Source: Porites lobata (Eukaryota; Cnidaria; Anthozoa; Scleractinia; Poritidae). From it: 64,000 nucleotides of DNA. Location of the stretch: NCBI GenBank assembly GCA_942486035.1, contig CALNXK010000038.1, positions 1,369,501-1,433,500 on the forward strand, written 5' to 3'. Below the pieces are notes generated by a model, which was not told the DNA's origin, ran no database searches, and was given only the letters and a program-made list of their open reading frames with translations. Position 1 is the stretch's first letter. Each line of letters begins with the position of its first letter. Positions 54,701 to 64,000 of this stretch are shown piece by piece. The translations under genes and the position numbers were made by a program.

Positions 54701-56410
54701 GGTCAAACCACAGAACTTTTTCCGTTTTTCATAACTTAACGTAACATAGCGTAACAAAATAACGTAACGTAACGAAATCTAATGTAACATATCACAACAT
54801 AACCCAACGTCACCGAACGAAACGTGACTTGATGTAACGTAGTTGATGTATTTACCTACAATATAATTTATTATCACGCTAAGGAGCATTTTGCATGCTC
54901 GTTTAAAAAGCGGGTGTCCGTAAAGCAGGGTTTGACTTTACCTTAGTTTTTACTGGAAAGTAAATTCAATGAACACTCTCCTAGACTGAGCCATTGTTTC
55001 GGTCTTCTCTCGACGCCCTCCGCCACGCAGAGTTGAGTCTTGTATAGGAGAGTCTCGGCGAGGAGTATAATTTCATAGTCTAAGTAAAAGTTCTCCCCAC
55101 TATATATGTATTTGTTTACAGCATCGAGGATGACTTGGACAAGCTACTGACTACAAAAAGCAAGCCTGCAAAGCCAGCTAAACCGGCTAAACCAGAAAAA
55201 CCCGTAGCAAAACCACGACTTAAGCCGAAACCAGATCTGAAGCCAAAGCCGACTCCTAAACCCAGGTTTGCGGAGGCGGGAGCTGGCGAGGAGGAACTGT
55301 TTGGTGGAGGAGTTCCTACTGCTAAGCCAAGAAAGCCGAAGAAACCACCAGTTCCGAAGAAAAAAGCGACGGGTGGAGATGAAGATCTGTTTGTGCACGC
55401 AAGAAAGCAGTCTTTCAATAGGTTTGTTTCGATGATTTTTTTTGTGGCGGGGCAGCAGTAATGGCAATGTACTTTCCTCCTAAGAGCGGAAACAGACCAT
55501 TTTGAAAAATATCCAAATTTTAGTTGATATAATTCCGCAATACTAATCTGAGCACCATCTGAAAGAACGGTCAGAGAGGTTTCATTTGAATGGTCTCACC
55601 ACAAGATTTCATCCACCGACTCAAAAGTTAGAACCACCGTAGGTATCAGTTAAACAGTACCACACTAACGAAGAACTGCTTAGTACTTAGCCTTCATGCA
55701 TTGGAATGGTCGCACCTCAGTTATGATTTCGCTGTTCACAGACTTAACTGTTAGAACTACATGCCTTATGTAAAAAGGTCTTCTGCTTGCGGGTCTTAAA
55801 AGACCAACAAGCAGAAAATTGCTCATAAATCTCATCAAAATTCAGGCAAGTTCGACTGATGCCAACTTCAGGGCGACAAATCGCCACGAAATATCGCCGT
55901 TAGTTTACACGTGCGCATAGTTCTCAGCAGTCGTCCCACTTTAGCCTGCGTGGCAGGTACCGTTTAGTTTTTTTTTTTCAGTTTTTATAGACCGCGCGAG
56001 GAGAACACCCCCAACTCTCTCTCTCTCGCTCTCTACGGAGTAGCCTGCGAACGCAGCCGCGTGGAGAGAAGCGACGACCGAAAATGCGTCTGCGTTTGTA
56101 GGCCATCTACGTAGGCTATCCCACTTTAATATCGCCTGTTTAACATAAAGGATATTTTTATACTGATATTATTCATGTTATTTGGTAATGCCGTAGAACA
56201 CCATCACGTGAGGACGAAACACTGGACGACATATTTAACCTTCCTGCAAAATCAGCTTTTACAACGACAGAGGAAGATGACGACTTGTTTAAGTCAACAA
56301 CATCAGTCAGTGAAGTGGCGGTACAAGACATGAGTGCAGACGATATAGCCAGTTATATTCAGCAGAACATGCCGCAATCAGATGCAAAGCTTGATTTATT
56401 TGGTAACTAA
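51765..56410 (+). CDS. HS1BP3: HS1BP3-like PX-domain protein
   Basis: Six coding exons: 51765-51796, 52588-52753, 53414-53644, 54308-54621, 55122-55421 and 56197-56410; 418 residues (human 392). Exons 1-3 encode a PX domain: TGIDIRVPQHEHISGPLGGN, VIVVTRLFYFK, DVVQFMIPQKYEVFEDLCAK, SDRRRYMEDVLQQIA, LEFLGAK. Exon 4 is acidic. Exon 5 starts with EDDLDKLL, then a Lys/Pro-rich tract (KPAKPAKPAKPEKPVAKP). Exon 6 ends with MSADDIASYIQQNMP and LDLFGN, matching the human C-terminus (DEMDILQYIQ). HS1BP3 binds phosphatidic acid and cortactin/HS1 and restrains autophagy in mammals; the role here is inferred. Acidic-LF motifs recur through the tail. The exon 3 donor is weak: GTAAAC after 53644 is used, but GTAATG after 53677 also keeps frame and would add 11 residues. 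Either ATG at 51765 or 51771 could initiate; the second has better context. Confidence 0.9.
54730..54845. repeat. Degenerate ACGTAAC-type tandem repeat in HS1BP3 intron 4
   Basis: A run of variants of CGTAACATAA/ACGTAACGAAA of about 110 bp, with a roughly 5-bp or 10-bp period. Confidence 0.7.
55943..56118. mobile_element. Foldback-type element (AGCCTGCGTGGC ends), 9-bp duplication
   Basis: Begins AGCCTGCGTGGCAGG and ends ATCTACGTAGGCTA, with an additional internal GTAGCCTGCGAACGCAGCC. Flanked by perfect repeats TCCCACTTT at 55934-55942 and 56119-56127. 176 bp, in HS1BP3 intron 5. The arms are less complementary than in sister copies. Confidence 0.75.
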
Positions 56411-56474
56411 GTGAAGTAAACAACAAAAGTGAATGAATATCAAAAGAAGAAACGAACTCAGAGCAAGAGAAGCT

Positions 56475-56619
56475 TAGCCTGCGTGGCAGGCGTTTGAAAG
56501 GGAAGGGAAAGGGAGTTTTGGGAAAGGGAGTTTTAGGCGCGAGAGAAACGCGAGGGGCGCGCGAGGTCTCGCGCCCTAATTCCCTTCCCCTTCCCTTTCG
56601 AACGTCTGCCACGCAGGCT
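56475..56619. mobile_element. Foldback miniature element (TAGCCTGCGTGGCAGGCG ends), 9-bp duplication
   Basis: Arms TAGCCTGCGTGGCAGGCGTT and its near complement at 56593-56619 extend into GAAAGGGAAGGG/CCCTTCCCTTTC. Flanked by AGAGAAGCT at 56466-56474 and 56620-56628 (one terminal A is ambiguous). It lies 65 bp after the HS1BP3 stop, so probably in its 3' UTR. Confidence 0.85.
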
Positions 56620-57795
56620 AGAGAAGCTTGGCAAAGTGGATCAACTTCTTTGATTGCTTTTCAAATATTTTTCAAAAACATGTACATGCTAGCTTGCATA
56701 TGGCTAGGGATAAGGCAAGCGAAGCCTGTTCAGTAGGGAAAGAGTTGGTCCCCTTTTCGTCTCTTCCCGCTTTCGCTTCAATTCATTTCGCCTTACCCCT
56801 CAAAAGAGGATTACCGTGGATTAATTCTATTATTATTATTAACTCTTTAATTCTTATCTAAACATTGTAGCGTACCTTTTAACTTGGAAAAGTGAAGTAG
56901 CTAAATGAATCAGTCTGCCCACCAAGCTATTAAAGTAAACTAAGCCACGCGAGTGGTAACAAAAGTTTATTGAATATTTCTGCCCGCTGTAATTTTTTCC
57001 CTTTCACTTAAATGCTGCATCTTTCACTTTTGTGACTTTGAGCTGTGTATCTCGAAAATCATCATTTACACATAATGATGGTAGAGGTAATCATAAAGAG
57101 AGCTTAATAGATTGAGCTAAAGATGAAAATAATGTTTTTAGAAATGGCAAATAATATGAAAGAACTTTTGCGGATTTTAGCAGAATTTTTTAATATGTTT
57201 GGTATCAATAAGTAGTAATTTTAGAAGCAAATACCAAGAGCAAGAAACTGTACAAACAAAAATTATTAATAATAAACAGAGACAAATTAGACTAGCCTCG
57301 TCTTGTACACACTCAGAGGTTATCTAAGTAATTGTCCTCATTTTTTGTTTATGAAGTGGATGAGACAGAAATAGCGTCGAAAAATAGCCAAACTAAATAT
57401 CTCACTAAAAGAGATTTTTCAGAAAGAAATAAGAGCAATTTTCGGCTCTCTCTTTCTCGTGTTAATTGGAATTTACGTTTCGATGAAAGCGATACTAATG
57501 AATGTTATAATAGTTTTGTGAGTGAGTATGTTCGATTATACAATGAAAGCTTTCCATTAAAAACGATAAAACTTAAAACAAAGAAAGTAATGCGCTCCCC
57601 TTGGATAACGCAATCTCTGCTTGTTTCTATCAGGAAAAAAGATAAACTCTATAAGCAGTTCATTAATTCTAGGGACTCAACTACTGAGTTAAAATACAAA
57701 CGCTATCGGAACAAACTGAATCATCTTATAAAAATTGCTAAACGAAAGTACTATGATACAAAATTTGAGAAGGCTAAAAATAACCTGAAAGAAAC

Positions 57796-58821
57796 TTGAA
57801 ACTAATCAATGATGTAATCAACAAACCGAGCAGAAAAGCAGCTCTGCCAAATTCCTTTTTCTCTGATGGAAAACTGTTAAATGATCCACAAGAAATAGCT
57901 AACTGCTTTTGTAAGTTCTTCACCAACATAGGTCCGAATTTAGCAAGGAAAATTCCAGACACACAAGTATCTTTTCGTAGTTTTCTTGGCGCTTCTGTTA
58001 ATGAGTCGCTTATCTTAAATCCAACTAATATTTCGGAACTAAATCAAATATGCAACTCTTTTAAATCTGGAAAGTCGCCTGGATATGATAACGTTTCAAT
58101 GGATATAATAAAAAGCACCTTTGATCTCATTTCTCAGCCTTTGGCCAATGTAATCAATTTGTCTCTTATTAAAGGAGTATTTCCTGATGAACTGAAAATT
58201 GCTAAACTGATTCCGGTATTTAAAGCTGGTGATTCCCAGTATTTCACTAACTACCGTCCAATTTCGCTTCTTTCTAATTTTTCTAAATTCTTTGAAAGAG
58301 TTATGCACAATCGTATTACAAATTTTTTAGATCGTTTAGATATCTTATACTGTTGCCAATTTGGATTTCGTAAAAAATATTCTACAGCGCTGTCTTTAAT
58401 TCATCTTATTAATAAAATTGCAACTGCTATTGACAGAAGCGAATATACAGTTGGCATATTCTTAGACTTATCAAAAGCATTTGATACTTTAGACCATCAA
58501 ATACTCTTGTCTAAGCTTGAGCATTATGGGATTCATGGGCTAGCACTTAGCTGGTTGAAAAGCTATTTGTCAAATCGCGTGCAGTTTGTCCAGTACAAAG
58601 AGACTTGTTCTATTAGGCTGACTCTGAGCTGTGGAGTCCCTCAAGGTTCTATATTAGGACCATTATTGTTTGTTTTGTATATCAATGACCTCCCTTGTGC
58701 TACTCGTCTTGCTGAAACTATGCTTTTTGCAGATGATACTAGTGTGTTTTATTCTAATCCAGATTTAAATTGTGCTATTTCTGCCGTAAATAATGATTTA
58801 TCTCAAATTGATCTTTTATGA
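57796..58821 (+). pseudogene. LINE reverse transcriptase core reading frame
   Basis: A 341-codon open stretch inside the LINE, holding the fingers and palm domains up to and beyond FADDT. It has no start codon of its own; the upstream part lies in another frame and overlaps its first bases. It terminates at a TGA (58819-58821) where the thumb domain shifts frame. Confidence 0.8.
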
Positions 58822-59712
58822 AAGCAAATAAGCTCTCTGTTAACATAACGAAAACTAATTATATCATTTTTGCAGCAAGGCAAAAACCAGTCGGCTTCCC
58901 AATAAATCCTGTCTTGTACGATGAGGTTTTATTAAAACAAGTAAAAAGGTAGTTAAATTTTTAGGGGTTTTTATCGACGAGCATCTAACGTGGAAGCCGC
59001 ATATTACTTATATATGTAAGAAAATTTCAAAATCTATTGGCGTCATGTTTAGGTCTCGTTTCTTTCTTTCTGAAACAACAAAAAGTCTCTTTATTATACC
59101 TTAATTTATCCTTATTTAACATATTGTACCACAGTTTGGTCCTCCACTTATGTAACAAACCTTAATAGAATTTTTCTTCTACAAAAGCGAGCAGTACGAA
59201 TTATTACAAATGCAGATTTTCGCGCGCACTCTGAACCATTATTTTTCCGTTTAAAGATTTTGGACATATACAACATTAATTCATTCTATACTGCACAATT
59301 TATGTTTTCATATTATCATCAATTACTGCCACCGCTTTTTTCGAACCTTTTTGTTACTAGTAGCAATATTCATAATTATAATACTAGAAGTTCCTCGCAT
59401 TTCCGTTCTCATGCCTGCCGAACTAACACCAAACAATTTTCTATTTTGTTCCAAGGCCCTAAAATTTGGAATTCTTTACCAAACTCAGTCACTTCGATTT
59501 TTACATTGCAATCGTTTAAAACGAAAGTTTTTGATTTTCTACTATATCGATAATGCGTCTTGTACTGTCCGTTGTTGTGTGTTGTTATAGTTCTATTGCT
59601 TAATATTATTGTAACGAGGGGGCCTCCTCGTACAAGCCTTGTGGTTTTCTGAGGTCCCCTCGCCACATCTTTGTATAATGTAATGCTTGTGTAATCTTTA
59701 TTGTGGGAAAAT

Positions 59713-59714
<2 letters not shown>

Positions 59715-59742
<28 letters not shown>
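59715..59742. repeat. (TAAA)n tail of the LINE
   Basis: About seven TAAA units directly after the LINE 3' UTR, marking its 3' terminus. Confidence 0.85.
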
Positions 59743-59743
<1 letters not shown>

Positions 59744-59759
59744 CGTTCAACTTCTTTTT

Positions 59760-62368
59760 TATCTTAAGAGGAGGGAAAGAGGGATATGTTGTAGGTATTT
59801 TTTTATCTCGGGTATTTTTTGTTTTTCTTTTGTTTTTGGGTATGGTAATGTGTGCCAATGAAGTTGAAACAAAATAAAAATTACTCGATATAGAAAATTA
59901 ACTACAACAGGTATATACCCATACCCTGGATACCACAGGTTTTTTCTCGCGCGTGCGGTCGGACGTTTCGGGAGAGGTGCAGGCATGCAGTTCAGCCCAG
60001 GTGAATACCGTAAAATTCCGAAAATAAGCCCCGGGGCTTATATTTTTCAAAGGCCCTTTTTGAAGGGCTTATATACGAAGGGAAGTTTGCGTTTGAAAAT
60101 CAGCTAGGCTTATACCTGGAGGGAAGTTTGCGTCTCAAAATCGATTGGGCTAGCTTATAGTTGAAAGGAAATTTATGTCAGTAATTTGCAGAAAGTTTTT
60201 ACTGAAACTCGCCTTGAGGACCATGCAAGTACTTCGTCTCAGTATGGACCGAGGAAATCAAGGCCAACAGTGAAGAGGAACCACGCAAACAGCAATTAAC
60301 TGTGACACTTTCTGACTACAAACACCTGGCAGACATATAAAAGTTCTTCGGAAAATACAAAAATTTATGTTACTGTACCATTTGTGCTTTGTTTTATTTT
60401 GTATTTGAGGGCACTTTCCAATTTCAAGCCCCTAGGGGCTTATATTTGGAGGGGCTTATACATGGAGGGGCCTATTTTCGGAATTTTACGGTATTCGAAT
60501 ATTTGTCTCCACAGTCGCTTCCTGCGAGGTGTTCACTGCCTGCTATCTTGACTTGAACACCGCCTATGATGCTTAGCGATCCCAGTGCGCACCCCGCTAA
60601 GGGCGAACCATCTAGCGGCATGAGTTCGTTCGCGGAGGAGGAGGCTAAAATTCATGCTGTTCAGGGCATGGCAGCCTTCCCCCGGAGGAGGCCACGGTAC
60701 TCCTAAACATTCTGGATAGGTGTGTGCTACAAAACTAACTAATCCACGAACCTTCATTCAATTACTTTCCTAATACTCTAAAGCATACATGAATGTAGTT
60801 CAGTTTAAACAGATAATTTGTTTCTAGTAAAGCTGGGAATTTACGCACTTTTATTTTAGCTGATGATACAATAGGCCATATCTGAGTTCCAAAATATTTC
60901 CCTTTCAAACAGGCGGCTAAGAGCAACTCCCTTTATTGTGAAAATAAGTGTTATTTGCGTGAGAATATTAAAAATCATATTCAGGCTGACTTCGCAGTTA
61001 GCATCGCTTTGACTAAAATGCAAACTTAACAGTCCGTATTTCTGCTTATTCAAGTACGCGCGAACAGTCAAACAAAAGGTCTGGAGCGAGGCTAAAAACA
61101 GAGAGCAAGGATAGAGGTAGAGGTAGCCTGATTTCGCGGACCCTTCGCTTCTCTCCCTCGCCGCGAACGACCGCGGATGTCTGAGAACCAGACTCGCCTC
61201 ACGGGCCCCACGGGAGTGTGAGACTTGAGCGCTTCGCGCGTGTGAGACTCTTACGCTATTCTTTCGCTACCCTAAACCGATTTTGAGAGAAATACCAACT
61301 GTTCTGCAGTCTTCTTTGAAACAGAGCCGTTGGGACTACTCGAAAATGGTGGGGAGCGCAATGCCAACAAGGGCAAAATGATATCCTATAGAGATCCCCC
61401 AAAACGTTACCCTATAGGGCGGCATATTCCAAGCTATCTAGCCCACATTGACTAGCCTGTGCCAGGCTCTCAGATAGTATAGTGGGAACGTATTAAAACG
61501 AGTAAAGCGAAAATAAGACGCGCACGACTCGGGAAAGGGGGCGGTGGCGGCGGGAAAAATGAGAGAGAGCCTGTTAGCATTTCTTTAACGACCCCCTTCC
61601 GCCCATTTTTGTCACTTCTGGATTCGGCTGTCAAAACTGTTTAAAACACTTCAGTTAATCACAATCATTCTCAAGTTTCTCGCGTGAGCATTGCACGCGA
61701 CGCGAACTCCTTGTGCGATGTGTGGAAATTTATGTCTTCGAATTCGTTATCCTGTGAAAGCATCCGTTTTTTTGGCTCTAGTTTATAGCAATAAAAGGGG
61801 GCGGTAAGTTTTTTCCTCTGTTGGGTATAGGTAGGTTATATTCTGGAAGGTTCTACATTGTCACTGAGCAAATGTGACTTTAGCCGCTTGTTTCACACTG
61901 AGAGGTCATGGCACACATATCGATTTACTGTGGCGTTTGTTTCTGGTAGGCAGGATTTGCCCTCTGATGAGAGAGCATTTTCTTTGACCTCTTTTGAACG
62001 TTAAGCTTTTTATTGCGGCTGAATAAGGGTTTTAATTTTCTCTAAAGTGCCTCTGGATCCGACTAACTAAGTGATTTTCTTTAGTCCGTTAATTAATGTA
62101 ATATTTTTCTGCAATGTTGTATCACGCTGGGCCCAGCTCGTTAGTTTTCTTTGCAGAATGTTAAATTATCACGAATAGTGACTTACAGATCCAGAATTAT
62201 AAGAATGAAGTGCAGCTTAAACTTAAGCTACATCAACTAAGGAGAATTGCATTGTGATTTAATAAACTCCAGCTTGATAGTGGAAAACAGTGTGAGTCTT
62301 TTGACTGGAGCGCGTAATTTCTCCCTTGGTGATAGAGGAATAAGCTTAACAGTCTTTGGACTGTTTTG
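59760..62368. other. Intergenic interval, repeats only
   Basis: Holds the element at 60006-60494 and a lone foldback end near 59924. From 60500 to 62368 no gene was recognised, although 61100-61260 is relatively GC-rich. A compact inverted stretch is not evident there. Confidence 0.55.
60006..60494. mobile_element. MITE of the AATAAGCCCCGGGGCTTATA family, copy 2
   Basis: Left end TACCGTAAAATTCCGAAAAT then AAGCCCC; right end GGGGCCTATTTTCGGAATTT then TACGGTA, a clean inverted pair of about 30 bp. Subterminal GGGCTTATA units are repeated. About 489 bp. Better preserved than copy 1 at 34436. No transposase. Confidence 0.85.
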
Positions 62369-62745
62369 TTATTGCCACTTTTTGATCAACCAGGACTCCG
62401 GATTACCGAAAACAATTTCGCACTTTCCTTCTCTCGCTTTCTTGTCGTCCTCCTCTCCCTCTTCACCGTTGCCAAATAGCTGCGGCCGAAAATCCAAGCT
62501 TTTCCAGTTGTTCCACTTGGTCTCGCATCATAGATATCAGCGGCGAAACGACTATTATCGTAGAGTTTTCTAGGGTTAGAGCAGCTTTAGCCAAGCGTGG
62601 GAATAGCTGAAAGATTAAACTTTTGCCGAAACCGGTGGGTATAATACCGAAAACATCTTTACCGCGAGCCAAGTCGCAGACACTCGTCTAAAGCACAAGA
62701 CAAAGCGGACTCATGAAGATCACACGCGCGATTCGCGTTAGCCAT
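62369..62745 (-). pseudogene. Frameshifted RecQ-helicase-like fragment
   Basis: On the minus strand the sequence starts MANANRACDLHESALSCALD (62745). It shifts frame to ARGKDVFGIIPTGFGKSLIF (Walker A, PTGFGKS) and STIIVVSPLISMMRDQVEQL (motif Ia, typical of RecQ). It shifts again to a Glu-rich linker and KCEIVFGNPESWL, ending at 62369. These are the first motifs of a RecQ-type DNA helicase in correct order but in three frames. The DExH box and second RecA lobe are absent. It is a pseudogene or mobile fragment. Small introns at the shifts are an alternative, but no good GT-AG pairs were seen. Confidence 0.7.
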
Positions 62746-63747
62746 CTTGGTGATGACAAACTGATGACCACGCTACTAGGTGATGATGTTAACTGTCACA
62801 ATTGACCAATCAGAGGGTATATCAGGAGCTGATATACCGGAACTTACCTAGCCTGTGAACAGGCCTTTAGTCGAGCGCTATTTTTCCCCAAACAGAGAGC
62901 CTGTTCACAGGCTAGAACTTACCGGAACAGGCCGTTAAAAAAATGCGTACAGGCTCCGCCGCCCTGTCTCTCCCCAGCCCCCGTGCGTTTTTCGCATTTC
63001 TTATTACTGAACGACTTTCCACCACCATCTCGGAGCCTGGAACAGGCTAACATTGACATATTAAAAATCTAACTTGACTCCGAGGCTTTGGGTCAAAATT
63101 GCAAATTTTTCATGACTCCATCGTCTCGCAATTCCCAGAAGAGACTTGAGCACAAAGAAAACCAAACCAAATATAGAAAAATGAGCAGAAAGCCACGGAG
63201 TTCATGTTAGAATATTGCCCAGGGGGTACTTTAGGATTTTTTGGGTCCCGCTAGGACCTGGAATCCTCAGCCTATACCAGAGCTAGTTCAGCTGAATTTT
63301 GCTACCCTGTACTAGACTAAACTCCCCAAATCTCTCCTATCCTAGAGTAGCTTTTAGGCTAAGTTGCGTAAATTTAAACACGCCGATTTGATTTTTTTAT
63401 ATTTTTGAGTAACAATTCCTGGTTCCCCTAATCTAGACTAAAATCTTCAACCAATGGATCAGTACGGAGCAAAATCATACCCTATCCGGCAGAGTAAACT
63501 GCTTGAAAACCATACCCTGACAGTGGCCACATAGCTATATAGCCCATCAAGAGCCGTTATGGCTCTTGAGCCCATATATGACAGTAACCTCACCCCCTCC
63601 CCGCCGCAAAACCCCCAACCCGCCTTACCTCGAAACCCGGGGAAAAAGTATCTAGGAAGCATCTGGGAAGGGACCTGGGTTCTAGAGATTTCGCGTACTC
63701 GATACAGCAGCAGAGACTACCAGCGGCCACATAAGAAGAACGCCAAC
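62746..63747. other. Interval upstream of the last exon
   Basis: Contains the foldback element at 62849-62914, recurring CCTAGACTA/GTACTAGACTA motifs at 63200-63440 that look repeat-derived, and a short palindrome (AAGAGCC/GGCTCTT) near 63550. The promoter of the gene at 63748 should lie at its right end. Confidence 0.5.
62849..62914. mobile_element. Foldback miniature element (TAGCCTGTGAACAGGC ends), perfect 9-bp duplication
   Basis: Arms TAGCCTGTGAACAGGC and GCCTGTTCACAGGCTA (one base offset), total 66 bp. Flanked by perfect repeats GAACTTACC at 62840-62848 and 62915-62923. Confidence 0.88.
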
Positions 63748-63851
63748 ATGCCGGACAGATCAAGGGAAAGAACGAACGAAAGAGGCGACAGAAAAAGAAT
63801 CAGCTCGGCAGTCGTGGTATCTAAATCCTTCCAAAAAGCCCAGGAGAAACG
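63748..63851 (+). CDS. First coding exon of an unidentified gene leaving the right edge
   Basis: ATG at 63748 (CCAACATGCC) opens a frame of 34 codons plus two bases, ending at a donor CG|GTAAGG. The peptide is basic (RSRERTNERGDRKR) and then reads VVVSKSFQKAQEK. The last part faintly recalls the N-terminal amphipathic segment of amphiphysin-type BAR proteins (QKAQEK), but this is too short to assign. The upstream frame is also open to 63559 and holds Pro-rich sequence; the later ATG is chosen for context. The product cannot be named without the downstream exons. Confidence 0.4.
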
Positions 63852-64000
63852 GTAAGGCTTAGTTTTAGTCACCTGCCTGAATTGAAAACAAACTGCTGGA
63901 TTGATAATGGGGAAAGAACCTTACATAAACAGCTGCTGAAAACCTAAATTTCTCTTAGCTACATTTTTTTGTTGATTAAGGTTGGTAGCGTCATTGATAT

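Larger units (their letters stand above)
57332..59745 (+). mobile_element. 5'-truncated CR1/L2/Jockey-type LINE, frameshifted
   Basis: The sequence starts in the linker after the endonuclease (SPWITQSLLVSIRKKDKLYK). It continues through a near-complete reverse transcriptase at about 57800-58815: SPGYDNVSMDIIKS, KIAKLIPVFKAGDSQYFTNY then RPISLLSNFSKFFERV, CQFGFRKKYST, FLDLSKAFDTLDHQILLSKL, LSCGVPQGSILGPLLFVLY and the catalytic FADDT. The post-RT thumb and C-terminal part follow in shifted frames to NSLPNSVTSIFTLQSFK. One base appears to be missing near 57796, and further shifts and stops follow 58819 and 58950. The 3' UTR has GTGGTTTTCTGAGGTCC and ends in a (TAAA)n tail at 59715-59742. The RT core is well kept, so the insertion is fairly recent, but it is not autonomous. 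Confidence 0.85.

Noticed and set aside
55116..55467. Minus-strand frames opposite HS1BP3 exon 5
   Set aside because: Complement of the Lys/Pro-rich and Gly-rich coding repeat; low complexity only.
61100..61260. GC-rich block as a possible promoter or RNA gene
   Set aside because: No downstream coding exon, no internal promoter boxes and no stable fold that I could draw by eye.
1..64000. CRISPR array, bacterial operon or integron-like system
   Set aside because: No regular repeat-spacer arrays or polycistronic gene runs; split genes with GT-AG introns show that the sequence is eukaryotic.

Overview
This is a gene-bearing stretch of an animal nuclear genome. Genes are split by GT-AG introns, intergenic DNA is AT-rich and full of transposon debris, and the proteins are typical metazoan families. 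A type II membrane protein joining collagen repeats to Ig domains, two GT43 glucuronosyltransferases and the mix of LINE, Penelope-like, tRNA-SINE and miniature inverted-repeat elements suggest a cnidarian, most likely a stony coral or sea anemone. That assignment is inference; no marker in the window proves it.

Layout. 210-6697 (minus) holds the first three coding exons of a transmembrane/coiled-coil/collagen/Ig gene that runs off the left edge. 9940-13304 (minus) and 21228-25483 (plus) are two complete, head-to-head GT43 beta-1,3-glucuronosyltransferase paralogs with matching four-exon structure. 28046-28863 is a TIR-bounded element carrying a broken reading frame. 29200-31116 (plus) is an intronless FEM1-family ankyrin protein. 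35543-38348 (minus) is UQCC2 and 38520-49726 (plus) is MTMR9, divergent with only 171 bp between their start codons. 51765-56410 (plus) is HS1BP3. 57332-59745 is a decayed LINE, 62369-62745 (minus) a frameshifted RecQ-helicase-like fragment, and 63748-63851 (plus) the first coding exon of a gene leaving the right edge. All multi-exon models were assembled by hand from splice sites, phase continuity and recalled family similarity; no transcript or database search was available.

The genes are not a pathway. They are housekeeping and signalling genes: proteoglycan or glycan glucuronidation, CRL2 degron recognition, complex III assembly, phosphoinositide regulation and PX-domain trafficking. The only clear functional arrangements are the GT43 duplicate pair and the compact UQCC2/MTMR9 promoter.

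The most unusual layer is the repeats. Seven small foldback elements each sit between clear 9-bp target-site duplications (two with a small ambiguity or mismatch). Five share ends close to TAGCCTG/TAGCCTCC, and one of these is nested inside a tRNA-derived SINE whose halves can be matched across the insertion. Several further MITE families, an inverted pair of MITEs enclosing a third, and a Penelope-like relic inside MTMR9 intron 1 were also found.
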